Origin: Siphonodentalium dalli
Lineage: Eukaryota; Mollusca; Scaphopoda; Gadilida; Siphonodentaliidae
NCBI GenBank assembly: GCA_032622095.1
Contig: CP136064.1
Location: 191,385,794 to 191,449,793, forward strand
Direction: 5' to 3'
DNA: 64,000 nt
Shown: piece after piece, positions 34,861 to 45,500 of the stretch
How positions within the stretch are numbered: position 1 is the stretch's first letter
Layout: every line of letters begins with the position of its first letter
The notes under the pieces: generated by a model
What the model was told of the DNA's origin: nothing
Seen by the model: the letters and a program-made list of their open reading frames with translations, nothing else
The model's database searches: none
Program-made: the position numbers and the translations under genes

Positions 34861-34869
34861 CCCTCTCCC

Positions 34870-35434
34870 GAGTTAGTCATAAGTTTGTATATGTATTTAT
34901 TTAAAATCGGGTTTGTTTGTTGCGTTTGCTGGCTTGTACGTATCATTATTTGGAACAGTTAGTCAAAAGAATCCTGATTTTTTCCTCACGTATGAATGAC
35001 TGCACAGCTAAGCAAATTGTACCAAAGTTCGGGGGGGGGGGTCGATACACCCAACCAACCCCTGTCGTCACGTCCCTGTGCAACTGACAAGTTTCGTGTG
35101 TTCTTCACAACATCTTCGGAATTTGATTCAGGAGGCCTAGAGTTGTTATAATTAAATGCTTGCCCTCATCAATAAACACACTTTAACTTGAAAAAAAAGA
35201 TGCGATTAAGTCGGATTGGCAGCAAATTATGTGCCGTGTATATACGCATAGAAGAAAAGCATGACTTTCACAATAAACGTGAACTTTATAAATATAAGAT
35301 ACAAATGATACTTGTGTCAAATACATGAGCCATGTTTGACGCTGGGAAAACATTAAACATAGTTTCGGAAACCACGTGGATTTCAAAATCTGACCTAGAA
35401 TCGGGAATTAGCCCCGCCCCCGTAATCGGCTTTG
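34870..35434. other. No gene recognised
   Basis: Contains a run of Gs at about 35031-35041 and no convincing exon. Confidence 0.4.
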
Positions 35435-35472
35435 GATTCTGAATCCGGATTCCCACGAGATAACGACTCTGG
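35435..35472. repeat. Perfect 38-bp inverted repeat, right copy
   Basis: Exact complement of 31246-31283. Confidence 0.6.
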
Positions 35473-35549
35473 TCTCCGTCGACAACCCGACCTTATTTGG
35501 TTACGCCCCCATTGATCGCGTAGGGAGTACTGTTAAACAATGAGTTAAG

Positions 35550-36260
35550 ATCGTTTAAGCTAGAGTCTATATTACTGTATTTTCTCCCGTTATGCTTAGA
35601 TCTCTAAATAACCAATCATTGAGCAATTTCTTTATTTTCTTCAATTTATTTACTAATTTAATTCTACATATAGTTCTAAATAAGTCATATTGTATCACAA
35701 TGATTGTAAACAAGTGACTATGATTCCAGGTTATTTCCTGATTTGTAGAGATTTCTTCACCACAACCCCGTTTTGACCCAATCCATACGACCTGAGTTTT
35801 GTGAAAATTTATTTTTAAACCGGACATTTTAGCCAAATAGTTTATGATATCGAACGCAGTTCTTAATGAATGATTGTCGCCCTGGAAGAAAAGGGTAATG
35901 TCGTCTGTATATTAAGTCACAGCTATATTAGAGTCATATACTTTTATGCCACTAATATTTAGATTATATTTTAAAGCGGTGCTAAGAATTTCTGTACATA
36001 CATGTAGTATAAAAAGATGGGGTGATAATGGGCGTACTCTTTTTAGTTCTATTTTTTTCGACTTACCATTGCGGGTGCTGATTTCATCGATAATCCTGAT
36101 ATCACCGTCCAAGAGTCCAACTACCCATGAGTGCATTGCTTTAGATTGAAATGACATCAAGTGGCCACCGTCCTGGGTGCATTCCTCTATGGCGTCTATC
36201 CCGGTCTGTGGGGTTTCGTTTATTCTCACACAAATTGAACGATCACTATTCTCGAAGAAT
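35550..36260 (-). mobile_element. Decayed L1-type LINE, reverse transcriptase fragment
   Basis: Minus-strand reading gives RVRPLSPHLFILHVCTEIL (the QGDPLSPyLFilcvEiLs box, damaged), then LKYNLNISGIKVYDSNIAVT, a TAA stop at 35912-35914, and directly after it the catalytic box YTDD (35900-35911) with ITLFFQGDNHSL. It then continues into AKMSGLKINFHKTQVVWIGS and KKIKKLLNDWLFRDLSI. The stop looks like a single C-to-T change of the Gln codon preceding Y(A/T)DD. Both ends are missing. Confidence 0.85.
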
Positions 36261-36395
36261 CTGTAACCTTTGGCAGTTGGACAGCCTGTTGAAAAATGAT
36301 TTAGACCCCATGACGGTGTGATTTCTCTTCCCTGTCCATCCCATCTCGACCGGTCCAGTGCGAGCTAAGCCGGTCTGAACCGGCCCGTTACAGAC

Positions 36396-36431
36396 TCTAT
36401 GTGTATGTATGTATGCATGTATGTATGTGTG

Positions 36432-36462
<31 letters not shown>

Positions 36463-36592
36463 ATGTGTGTGGGGGGGGGGGGGTGTGAACGTGCATGCGA
36501 ACGTGTGAACGTGAGTGCGTGTGCGCGTATGTATGTATGTATGTATGTATATGTATGTATGTATGTATGTATGTATATGTATGTATGTGACT
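36396..36592. repeat. (TATG)n microsatellite with internal G run
   Basis: Tandem GTATGTAT arrays flank a run of Gs (about 36471-36483). Long frames across it in several phases are repeat artefacts. Confidence 0.95.
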
Positions 36593-36599
36593 TCAACAT

Positions 36600-38370
36600 G
36601 TATAATGTTGTCTGCTGTCGTAACGTGAAAATCCGCCAGGTTTCAGATGCTGCCAAATGCAAATTGTGACAAATTTCCCATACAAGTTACCTTCATCTTC
36701 GGTATAATATATGGACACTAAGTGGTGGGGACAAAATTGCGTGTTCTGACTCATCGTGGGGTACCCGAATGATTGATTTACACGTGTGTCTCTTTTTGAA
36801 CCCCGATGCGGAACCGATGGGCTCAAAATCAACATTCAGTTATCAATTGGATATGTACCCGCAATGTTGACTGGGTTAAATTGTAATATTGCGTGTAAAA
36901 TTAATGGAAAACTTTTGTTTGGTCCCGGACCTCACGAGCAGGACCAAATTAAAAACATTGGTCGGGGGTAAAATAATATACAGAGTCCCCGATCAATTGC
37001 ATTTATAAGTGATGATTTTTAAGTCCCTGACTATTTATTTGGTCACTGGACACAGTATCGTCAGGGACCAAACGCATCAAGCGAATGGCGTACATATATA
37101 AGACTATTCATTGTTATTTTTATTTCTGTTTTTGTAACTATACAATTATAAAATATCACAGTTAATTAGTCTGATAAACAGTTAAAGACCCAAATGAGGG
37201 TGCATTGTGTCATGTTCCCGGCCTGTAAATTATATTTAACCTCGTCGCTGGGGTGGCTCGGTTGACTATATATATAATCCAGGCCCGGACATCATGTACC
37301 CTGGCAGGAAACAGAATAACTCATATACTGTTCAAATAACAATCTTACCCTCCTTATACACACGTCTATAGAAATGTATACATAAATATGTGCATATAAA
37401 TTCACATGGATATATATATAGATCAGTGTACTATCTTAGTTGTATTCTTCAAAAACATGTTTCAAATAAATTCTAACGTTCTTCAATATTGATTTATTTT
37501 CAATAGAAAGGAGGCCATATATCTTTTCTAGTGAAGGGTTCAACCAGGAATGTATATTCTTCTGATTGTGACAAAATTGTCGCAGATCAAAAGAATATGA
37601 CACTCGTCGCATGTTTCCGAACGGCACATTTTACAGAGTAAACTGTCGTGATTTCGCCATCTTGAAAGCTCCTTTGGCAGTCTATGGTTTGCGGTCCTAA
37701 ATTTCACTAATGCTGATATGAGATGTTGTGATAGATAAATAAGATAGCGACTAATACTGGAATGACGCTTTATGTTACTATATTACACATACAATAATTG
37801 ACCATTTACAAACAGGTGATCGTTAACTTATATACACGAGTTTGAAAGATATAAGAGAACACTGGAGGAAAAAAAGGGCGGGGGTCAAATCTTTCACACA
37901 ATTACATTCAAATGCGGGCAACTTGAACACAAATTCGCCAAACTGCACAAGGGCACACCCATGCATATTTAAGTAAACTTCCGAAGACGCCCGCTCACAT
38001 ACATCACCTCACATATATATATACAGGCGAGCAAGTATACAGACACGGGACACACGAACAGACTGCTTCAATTTTGCTCTAACAAACAGGCACGACCTAA
38101 CACGGACGAGTTATTGAATGTATACGCCACACATGCACATCGTATGTATACGAGAACATAGTGCACACATCGACCACACGTCAGCGGACCGTTCTCTCCA
38201 TTCTCAACAGTTGTCGCTGCTATTTAATAAGTATTTATGCGGTCAACAACAACAACACACATGAGACAAACTTGAAAATATATACGAGTGGATGTGATAG
38301 ATAGTATCCAGGCGCAACTAATTGTATAATTAAAAACTGGTATATTTGTCTGTCGATACACATAACACAC
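36600..38370. other. No gene recognised
   Basis: AT-rich sequence with no repeat family match in the window and no convincing exon. Confidence 0.4.
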
Positions 38371-38377
38371 ACCTGTT

Positions 38378-38474
38378 GTTGTTGTTGCTGTAGTAGTTGT
38401 TACTGTTGTGGTGGAGGTGGTGGTCGTGGTGGTGGTTGTTGTTGTGGTGGTGGTGGTTGTTGTTGTTGTTGACG
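38378..38474. repeat. (GTT)n/(GGT)n trinucleotide repeat
   Basis: Imperfect runs of GTT, GTG and GGT in phase. The poly-Thr, poly-His/Asn and poly-Val frames over it are artefacts. Confidence 0.95.
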
Positions 38475-39560
38475 TCGTCATCGTTGAAGTTTTTGCCGAA
38501 CCTGCATGTTTCGACGATGGAAATAGCCAAACAATAGCATCTAAGTTAAAGAAAGTATTCCATTCTGACGCTGAACGATTTCATAATGCACTTATATGTT
38601 CGATGCATGTGTGACCTGTCCTTTCAGTGTCCCTTTGACACAATTCGGGATCTACGATTATGCGATGTCCCTTAAATATAATTCGCCCTTATAACCGGGT
38701 ACAGTGTATATGGCCATGTAATGTCACTTAAATACCATTTGCATAATGATCTGCGTCCCTCGAACACTTTTCACGTGCTACAAGTGTGTTGTGTCCCTCA
38801 ATTATCACACTGTCCCTTTAAATATCATATTTTACACTAAATCCTGTTCGGTGACTGATCAACTCCCAATTGGATAACCGGTCTCATAACCCAACAATAA
38901 AACCATAATCAGAAATGGTAACGCCCTCAAGATGAATGCCGGCTGATACGGACCCTGGCTCTTACGGACCCTGGCTCATACGGACCCTGGCTTTTACGGA
39001 TCTCCGGCTCATACGGACCCTGGCTTATACGGACCTCGGCTTTTACGGACACTGGCTCATACGGACCCTGGCTTTTACGGACCTCCGGCTCATATGGACC
39101 CTGGCTTATACGGACCCCGGCTTTTACGGATCATGGCTTATACGGACCCCGGCTTTTACGGATCTCCGGCTCATACGGACCTCAATTCAAATTAAATTAA
39201 ATTTGTTAAATTAGGTATATTTTACTTTATTTAAATAAATTAAAATAAAATAAATTAAAATACTGACAAAATGCATATCTTCTTCTGGGTCTGCTTGTAA
39301 ATAAAGCATATAGCCGTCACTGGATACGTCACTAGCTTTCTGTTGCCTTTCTTAAAACCATTGTCGATCTTTAAAATCTTAAGAAATCTATATACCATCT
39401 TTGTTTTTACAAACCTGTTGTCACAACAAATCGAACTCAGTGGATTCGTGCTGATCACCAATCACTGACCACTTATCATAGCGTGTCTGTTTATACAGCG
39501 GTGAAAGTATCACACGCATGTGTTTATACAAAAGTAAAGGGATTATAAGGGTACATAACA

Positions 39561-39735
39561 CCAAATCCGGCCATTTATGGGACCATCTCATTTTTGTCAA
39601 AATTCATATGATCTTCGCATCGTTCTATAAAGTAGAACACATGAGTGTATTTTGCACTCATCCATGGCTCATATTTATTCATTTGTTGCATACATTCTGT
39701 TGGGTATAATATTAGACGGTCCCATAAATGGCAAA
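39561..39735. mobile_element. Short copy of the AAATCCGGCCATTTATGGGACC palindromic MITE
   Basis: The left CAAATCCGGCCATTTATGGG and the right CCCATAAATGG are inverted, and the inner TTCATTTGTTGCATA.ATTCTGTT matches the larger relative at 60496-60793. Confidence 0.7.
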
Positions 39736-39744
39736 AAATAGTGT

Positions 39745-39875
39745 TCAGTATCCCTTGGGGTGACAGGTGTGACTATGTCACCCCTGACAATATGCATATA
39801 TATTTAGTCTACTATATCTATTTGTATTTGTAATTTTCATGTGTGTATTGTGGATGACATTATCCTATCCTATCA
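39745..39875 (+). repeat. Repeat with (ATCCT)n tail
   Basis: TTTTCATGTGTGTATTGTGGATGACATTATCCTATCCTATC resembles 59195-59265 inside the actin intron (TTCATGTGTATATTGTAAATGAATTATCCTATCC). It is probably a retroposon 3' end. Confidence 0.5.
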
Positions 39876-40884
39876 TTTTAATGTTCAGGTATGAACACCA
39901 TTCAATAAATGTTTACAAGCCAGAACACAACGGAAATAAGTCAGTTATACCTCGTGTCCTCGTGAGTAACAAACATAAATATAAATTAAAGTTAAAAGGA
40001 AATAATCCGAAAGTAAAAAAGTGAAAGATAAATTTAAAAGATATACAAAATTTAGAAGATATATTAAAAATAAAATAAAAATATAAATAAAATAAATTTT
40101 AATTTAATTTGAATGAGGTCCGTAAAAGCCAAGGTCCGAAACAGCCGGGGTCCGTATAATCCAGGGTCCATATGAGCCGGAGGTCCGTAAAAGCCAGGGT
40201 CCGTATGAGCCATGGTCCGTAAAAGCCGAGGTCCGTATAAGACAGGGTCCGTATGAGCCAGGGTCCGTAAAAGCCGAGGTCCGTATAAGCCAGGGTCCAT
40301 ATGAGCCGGAGGTCCGTAAAAGCCAGGGTCCGTAAGAGCCAGGGTCCGTATCAGCCGCATACCCTCAAGATTATATTATTACGCATAAATATAAATTATA
40401 AAAAAAATGTTAAATATATTGGTTACATGAATGCACCGCCTCAGAATTCTGTTAAAACAACTAATCCTTCAAATTATTAAAAAAAACTACGGCTTATTAC
40501 TGAACATTGAAAGCAATTAATGCGGTCATAATAGTTACAAACTGACATATACGCACTGTTCCCTCATTAAAATCAACATATTTCGACCATTTTAGCAGAA
40601 TAATTGGGTGTGCGTTTCAAAGTTCAGCTGAATTGCATCTGAAGCCAGTTATTTATATCGATCAGGTTATCGTTGCTACATGTAAGTGCTTGGAAATCTT
40701 ATATTGGGCTCACTTAATGACATAATGTACTGTGTGTGCTAGTCTCAAATTCTCGGCAGATTTTGTGAAAATATATAAGAATACAATCATCTTTTTTATC
40801 GGGATAAATCATTAAAAAGCTACATAAATATCTTCGCAGTTCACACAATGTGCTACAACGACCACAGCGCTGTATCCTCCAATA

Positions 40885-41508
40885 GGTTACACTGGTGTAA
40901 ATAGGGTTCGGAGTGACATCTAACGGACGCTTTTTGATGAATAATGTGTTAATTAAAGGTGGTGGGGTTAAATTGTGTGTGATAAATAAAGAACCACAGA
41001 AGTTATATTGTTTTTGAACACATTGTTTCCATTGATGGGTAATTCTGAAGAAATGTAGGGAGTTACAATTATTCCGTGAAAAGGCGAGCTATCACTTTAG
41101 TTTACACTGATGTAAATAGGGTTCGGAGTGACATCTAGCGGATGCGGGAGGAATATATAGGATAAAATAAAATAGACACTGGGCCCTGATTGGTCAATAG
41201 CCTTGTGTGCTTCCCATTGATACAGGTACAATAACCATTGGCACAGGAATTAACCCTTTGTAGTGAAGTTTGAATTTTTTGGTGTGGTAAAATATGACAG
41301 TATTTTTTATGCGGTTCTGATTACGAAAACACAAGATTTAAAGGTGAATTCTCTGCTAGACGGACATGATTTTTTTGCGCAAAATGTTTTCCGAAATGTC
41401 AATTATTCAGATCTAAAGAAATTTTTTGAACCAAAATTTATATTGCCAACAGTATACGCTAAAACGTTAGCACTGAGGCCTATGTAAAACATTTACACCA
41501 GTGTAACC
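40885..41508. mobile_element. MITE with perfect 18-bp TIRs and AATA flanks
   Basis: GGTTACACTGGTGTAAAT at 40885-40902 is mirrored exactly at 41491-41508, and AATA lies just outside on each side. A subterminal copy of GTAAATAGGGTTCGGAGTGA recurs near 41115. The 74-codon frame inside has no recognised domain. Confidence 0.7.
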
Positions 41509-41731
41509 AATAACACACACTTAATATATTCATTTCTTAAATATTACCGGTATATATTTTACATAGTGGTTGAACTGTCTCTTCTAAATGTGTGTCTCAC
41601 TAAAACTGTATACATTCGCTACGATTTCAACATGTCCCTTAAATATTCTATTGGATTTTTTTGTTAGGCTGACACAAATTCAAAACGTTGTAAAACTGCA
41701 AAAGTAGCTATTTGTTCAACAAGACGTCCTA

Positions 41732-41991
41732 TTAACATTTTCGTGGCTGGAGCAGCGCTGGCGCAGCATTAAAGATAATGTGCCAGTGCATTTTCTTATA
41801 TATGCGAGTCTCCCTATGGGAACCTTGCACGTATAAGAGAATGCAATGGCTTACCGTGGCAAGGGCAAGGTAAATATTGTTAGGCTAATGTATTCTCTTA
41901 TATATCCATGTGGGAGACTCGCATATACAAGATAATGCATTGGCACAAGCTTTCATAAAATTGCAGGATGCTCCAGTCATTGAAGGGTTAA
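41732..41991. mobile_element. TTAA-type twin-hairpin MITE, copy 3
   Basis: TTAA at 41732-41735 and 41988-41991 enclose inverted ends related to CCCTTTCATGACTGGAGC (the left end is mutated). It contains two hairpins built on GCATTCTCTTATATATGCGAG variants, one each side of GTAAATATTGTTAGGC. Confidence 0.78.
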
Positions 41992-41996
41992 TGGGC

Positions 41997-42380
41997 TCAT
42001 GGGTCCGATCTAATTATGTTCTGGTCTAAAAACGTACAAGTTGTGGTTTTATGGTGTGAAATCGGACAGGTTATCTTCAAGTTCAAAATATCTCTCAGAT
42101 AATTTGGCATAATTATGTCCAGTTTGAATAGCAAGAGGTTGGCCAAAATCGGCACAAAAAAAAAATCGCCAAGTTTGGGGAAGGTCCATCGTCTGTTGTT
42201 GATAATACCAGTAAATAACTTACCGATGCAATTCAGTAAAAGTATGCCTCTATAAGAGTCAGGGCATAATATGTCGCCCTGATTTTTATATAAGGACTTA
42301 ATCATTCCAGTTGTCCAGACATCAGGGACAAATCCAGTATCAAGAACCAAATTGAATAACCTATATATAGTATAAAATGG
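41997..42380 (-). mobile_element. LINE remnant, N-terminal part of reverse transcriptase
   Basis: The minus-strand frame reads LFNLVLDTGFVPDVW, GMIKSLYKNQGDILCPDSYRG and LLLNCIGKLFTGIINNR, the fingers region of non-LTR reverse transcriptases (normally ...NyRGItLLsciGKlft.iinnR). After that the frame changes to unrelated text and the palm motifs are lost. Confidence 0.75.
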
Positions 42381-42512
42381 CAGTAATTAATATACCATGC
42401 GCGTGTATCTTTAAAGGTCAGACGAACGTTTTGCCAAAATTTCCTGGTATTTCAAAACGGATTTTCTCAAAATCTGTCAGTAATTTCATTGTGAAATTTG
42501 GTACAAGCTATT

Positions 42513-43440
42513 ATTGTGACCCAATATTTAAGACCCATCGAACCATTGGATAATATATCCTCATTTATTTCACTTTTATGGCATGAAAAATATTTAAAAA
42601 TTCACTGTTTTCAGGTACCGACAACTTCTGTAAAATATGTTATTTTTCAAAACGCGGTTCATATATCCATTATAATATATCTGAAGATCACGAGAGGAGA
42701 CTTATTTATTCATGATTCGTGAAATTTAATGATTATTTCATTTTGAAAGGCAACTGCCCATTAATAATTTTCTATATTTGAGAATATTCATGTCATGCTT
42801 GTTGATCGATGAATTGGGCTGAGATGAGTTCTGCGTCATGGGTTCATAACTAAGTTAAAGCTGACCACCGTATCTCTTAAAGTGATGTGAAACACTCCGG
42901 TCGGGTGATCAAATAGAAATGGAGAATAATCTTGTTCAAGTAGTTATTTTTTATATCCAGATTGACAACACACATCGTCATTCTTATATATTAATTACAT
43001 GCAGTGACCCCCGATGGCAAAGTGGGTTTCGTTAGTTTATCGCCGATAGATGCGTCCCGAATCGAGTAGTAAATATGTACAATTGAGCGTAGTTCAGACG
43101 ATGTTTTCTATGGAGTGGTACGGTCGATTTGCCTAAACACTAACTTATCAGTTTCACGCACCGAACAAGTACATAATATGTCTTTAACACAGTGGCCTAA
43201 ATTCTATTTGATTGCTCCCTGATTGAGTGGACAACACGGCAAATCAACATATGTTTACATTGGGCTTGGATATTTGTGACTGCTATAATCTTTATTATAA
43301 TATATGGGGATATGATGGTATATTAAATGCAATTAAAAATCTAACTTAACATTATAATACAAATGAAACCTCCCCCATAGAGCCAAGACAATAAGCTATT
43401 TGGTGATTAGAGTGTTGTGTGATATTATTAATTATTCTAG
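42513..43440. repeat. Interspersed repeat, copy with ~300-bp insertion
   Basis: It aligns with 56190-56790: CTTTTATGGCATGAA, CTTCTGTAAAATAT, TTGATTCGTGAAAT-type text, CATGTCATGC, then after extra sequence at about 42861-43160, TTGATTGCTCCCTG, CCATAGAGCCAA and AATTTGGTGATT-type blocks. The extra segment is an insertion in this copy or a deletion in the other. Confidence 0.75.
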
Positions 43441-43889
43441 CAGCTCTTGGTACCGAAAGGGACAAAAAAGGAAATAATCTTTTCAACCTGTCAAATGTAT
43501 TAAAATCCATTGTTTTTGTCGTCTCTTAATCACTGCTCAGATTATACATACAATGAAGATGATGATATGAGAAACTAAAGAGTTTTTGCCAGATAGATCC
43601 AGAGAAATTCTTTGTTGAAAATCTCTTGTCATTTTTGGCTGGATTTATGCAAAACGTGCGTCTCCCTCTATAATGTAAAGGGTGTTCACTGTATCGAGAC
43701 ATGCAGCCTTCTTTGCGTTCAATTCAATTTATATTTGCTCATCATCATGTAGATATACAGAGAACAATATCAGTTGTGCATACATAAATATGATAAATTA
43801 TGTGCGCATGCGTGCAGATTGTATTGGATTAGCATATACATTTAAAATAATGCGTCAGTTATGTATATTACATGTACATGTATATGCGA

Positions 43890-44585
43890 GAAATTAATTG
43901 AAAGAGATATAGTGCGACAACCCATGATGGAATGTGGTCAAATTCGTCAGTGGAAGCCTCAGGAGAGCCCAAATAGCGGCAAAACCCTTCTATAATGAAT
44001 ATGGACAGATTTATGGTTCGTCTTCCTTTTCCCGAGTTGAAAAGTTCTATCAATTTGAAAGTTTTGGATTTCAGTAGAAATATGATGCGATCTATTTCTG
44101 TCGGAGATCATGTAATACTGGACATTTCAGTATGACATGAAATTCATCGCCCATAGACATAAAGTAGATTTTCTCTCAGAGTAGTCTCTGTCGCTCCGCG
44201 GCACCCTTGTTTGCCCTAAGTACCGCCGTTCGAGATCGTTCAGGAAGAACTTGAAAAGTATCGGTGAGATCGAGGTTGATTCCCTGCTTATAAGCCCGTG
44301 TTACATTTAAAGTAATCTGATTGCTGGTCATTGACGCACACACAAATCTTATAGGTCAGTATACAGGGCCTTGATGACGTCAAGGACTTTCCCACTAATG
44401 TTGTATCTGAGAAGTTTTTCCAATAACCCTACCCTACAGACTGAGCCAAATGCTCGCGTGAACATACCAGTGAAAAGTTTCGCCATGCCGCTCAAAAGTG
44501 TCAATTTCCGATAATTTGCTGGGTCAAGACGTCCCCCTTTCTCTTATAAATGGGTCTTATCACCTATAGTCAAATCGCGGGGCAA
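43890..44585 (-). mobile_element. Heavily decayed LINE remnant
   Basis: Minus-strand translation across several frames gives LDPANYRKLTLLSGMAKLFT, VGLLEKLLRYNISGKVLDVI, a damaged SPILFKFFLNDLE box, GDEFHVILKCPVLHDL and a closing GKGRRTINLSIFI. These match successive RT and C-terminal stretches of the same LINE group as 41997-42380. The first palm segment with its aspartate is deleted, and many stops are present. Confidence 0.75.
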
Positions 44586-45031
44586 AATGCCAGTTCTGAT
44601 AATATATATATTATGTCCTAGTATATGCATACAATGCCATGTTATTGGTAAGAATACAGTATATGTATACATGTACATGCATACATGTAGCTTGACAAGT
44701 TTGTCGGTTTCTTTCCGTGGATCAGTGATTTCTACGTGCAGTGTAGTGATTATCCGGTGAAATTAATCAACGGAGCGGTCTTTTCACTACCCCAAAAAAA
44801 AAAACTGAAAACGTTGTGATAATTATGGCCTAGACTAGTGGCTGAAACGACGATAAACCAAAACCCCGCGAGGCGGTCAAAATCGCTTATATATTTAACG
44901 CCACAATGATCATGCATGCGTGAGTTTGAAGTACTATATATTACGCTTTCTGTGGGCGGTATATTATGTATGTATAATACTTGAATAGTCAATACGCAAT
45001 TATTCTAGCAACGCCGATATTATATACTCAC

Positions 45032-45353
45032 TGAGCCGATCATCCTCAATAATGTTACCGTTTCTGATGGAATTCACCATAGCGACGCCAGCAGCATGGA
45101 TTGTGCAGAGCTTCCGCGATTTGTCAAAACGGTGGGACCAGCAATTATCGTCGTCCGTACAGAGAATAGCACAATGGATGGCAGAACGAGCCTTAATGGT
45201 AACTGAATTTGCATCCGGAGGGTTTACAGTATCGGCCGTATTATATGTTGTTATCCTGTAAACTGCTGCTACACCCGCGACCACAGACAAAAACACCATC
45301 GTGTGAAGTATGGCCATGGTGAAAAGAACAGCCACTACCCCATCCCAGAACAA
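45032..45353 (-). CDS. First exon: signal peptide plus PAN/Apple-like segment
   Basis: It begins with ATG at 45353 and a long hydrophobic leader (about residues 5-32, with VVAVLFTMAILHTMVFLSVV), then a cysteine pattern in SAIHCAILC, DDNCWSHRFDKSRKLCTIH: C-x3-C-x5-C-x11-C with FD before the last cysteine, as in PAN/Apple domains of secreted invertebrate proteins. These domains mediate protein or carbohydrate contacts outside the cell. A strong donor, CA|GTGAGT, lies at 45031-45030, so the exon ends after CTC A (phase 1); codons beyond are intronic. The next exon was not found. The terminal lectin-like exon at 19071-19285 is on the same strand with a compatible phase, but joining them is speculation. 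The leader could also be a signal anchor. Confidence 0.55.
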
Positions 45354-45500
45354 CAGCTCACAGAACGCAGGCTATATGCTGTAATAAACAAGGATGCTGC
45401 ATCAAGACATCTTTAAGGGCCTCGCTATACATATTGTCGATATGGGCGGTGATCTTATTCGCCAATTCATGGCAAAGCACATGAATAGAACTACCGCGGT

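Larger units (their letters stand above)
38934..40361. mobile_element. Foldback-like element with 16-bp repeat arrays as inverted termini
   Basis: The left terminus (38941-39183) is about 15 tandem copies of a 16-bp unit GGCTYATACGGACCCT and variants. The right terminus (40115-40356) is a matching array in the opposite orientation. The inverted similarity continues inward through CAATTCAAATTAAATTAAA-type text. CCCTCAAGAT lies directly outside at 38924-38933 and 40362-40371, a 10-bp target duplication. The interior of about 0.93 kb has no transposase; it holds a nested MITE (39561-39735) and a repeat with an ATCCT tail. Arrayed inverted ends plus 9-10-bp duplications are the hallmarks of Drosophila FB elements. 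Confidence 0.82.

Noticed and set aside
36246-36669. Tyr/Thr/His-rich and Cys/Met/Val-rich proteins on both strands
   Set aside because: They are translations of the TATG microsatellite.
38224-38614. Poly-Thr, Asn/His-rich and poly-Val frames
   Set aside because: All derive from the trinucleotide repeat at 38378-38474.
38941-40356. CRISPR-like array of short repeats
   Set aside because: Units are contiguous without unique spacers, paired as inverted arrays, in an animal genome.
38936-40360. Frames with repeated YGPWLIRTLAFTD-type peptides
   Set aside because: They are translations of the 16-bp arrays in the Foldback-like element. The unit length is not a multiple of three and the frames drift.
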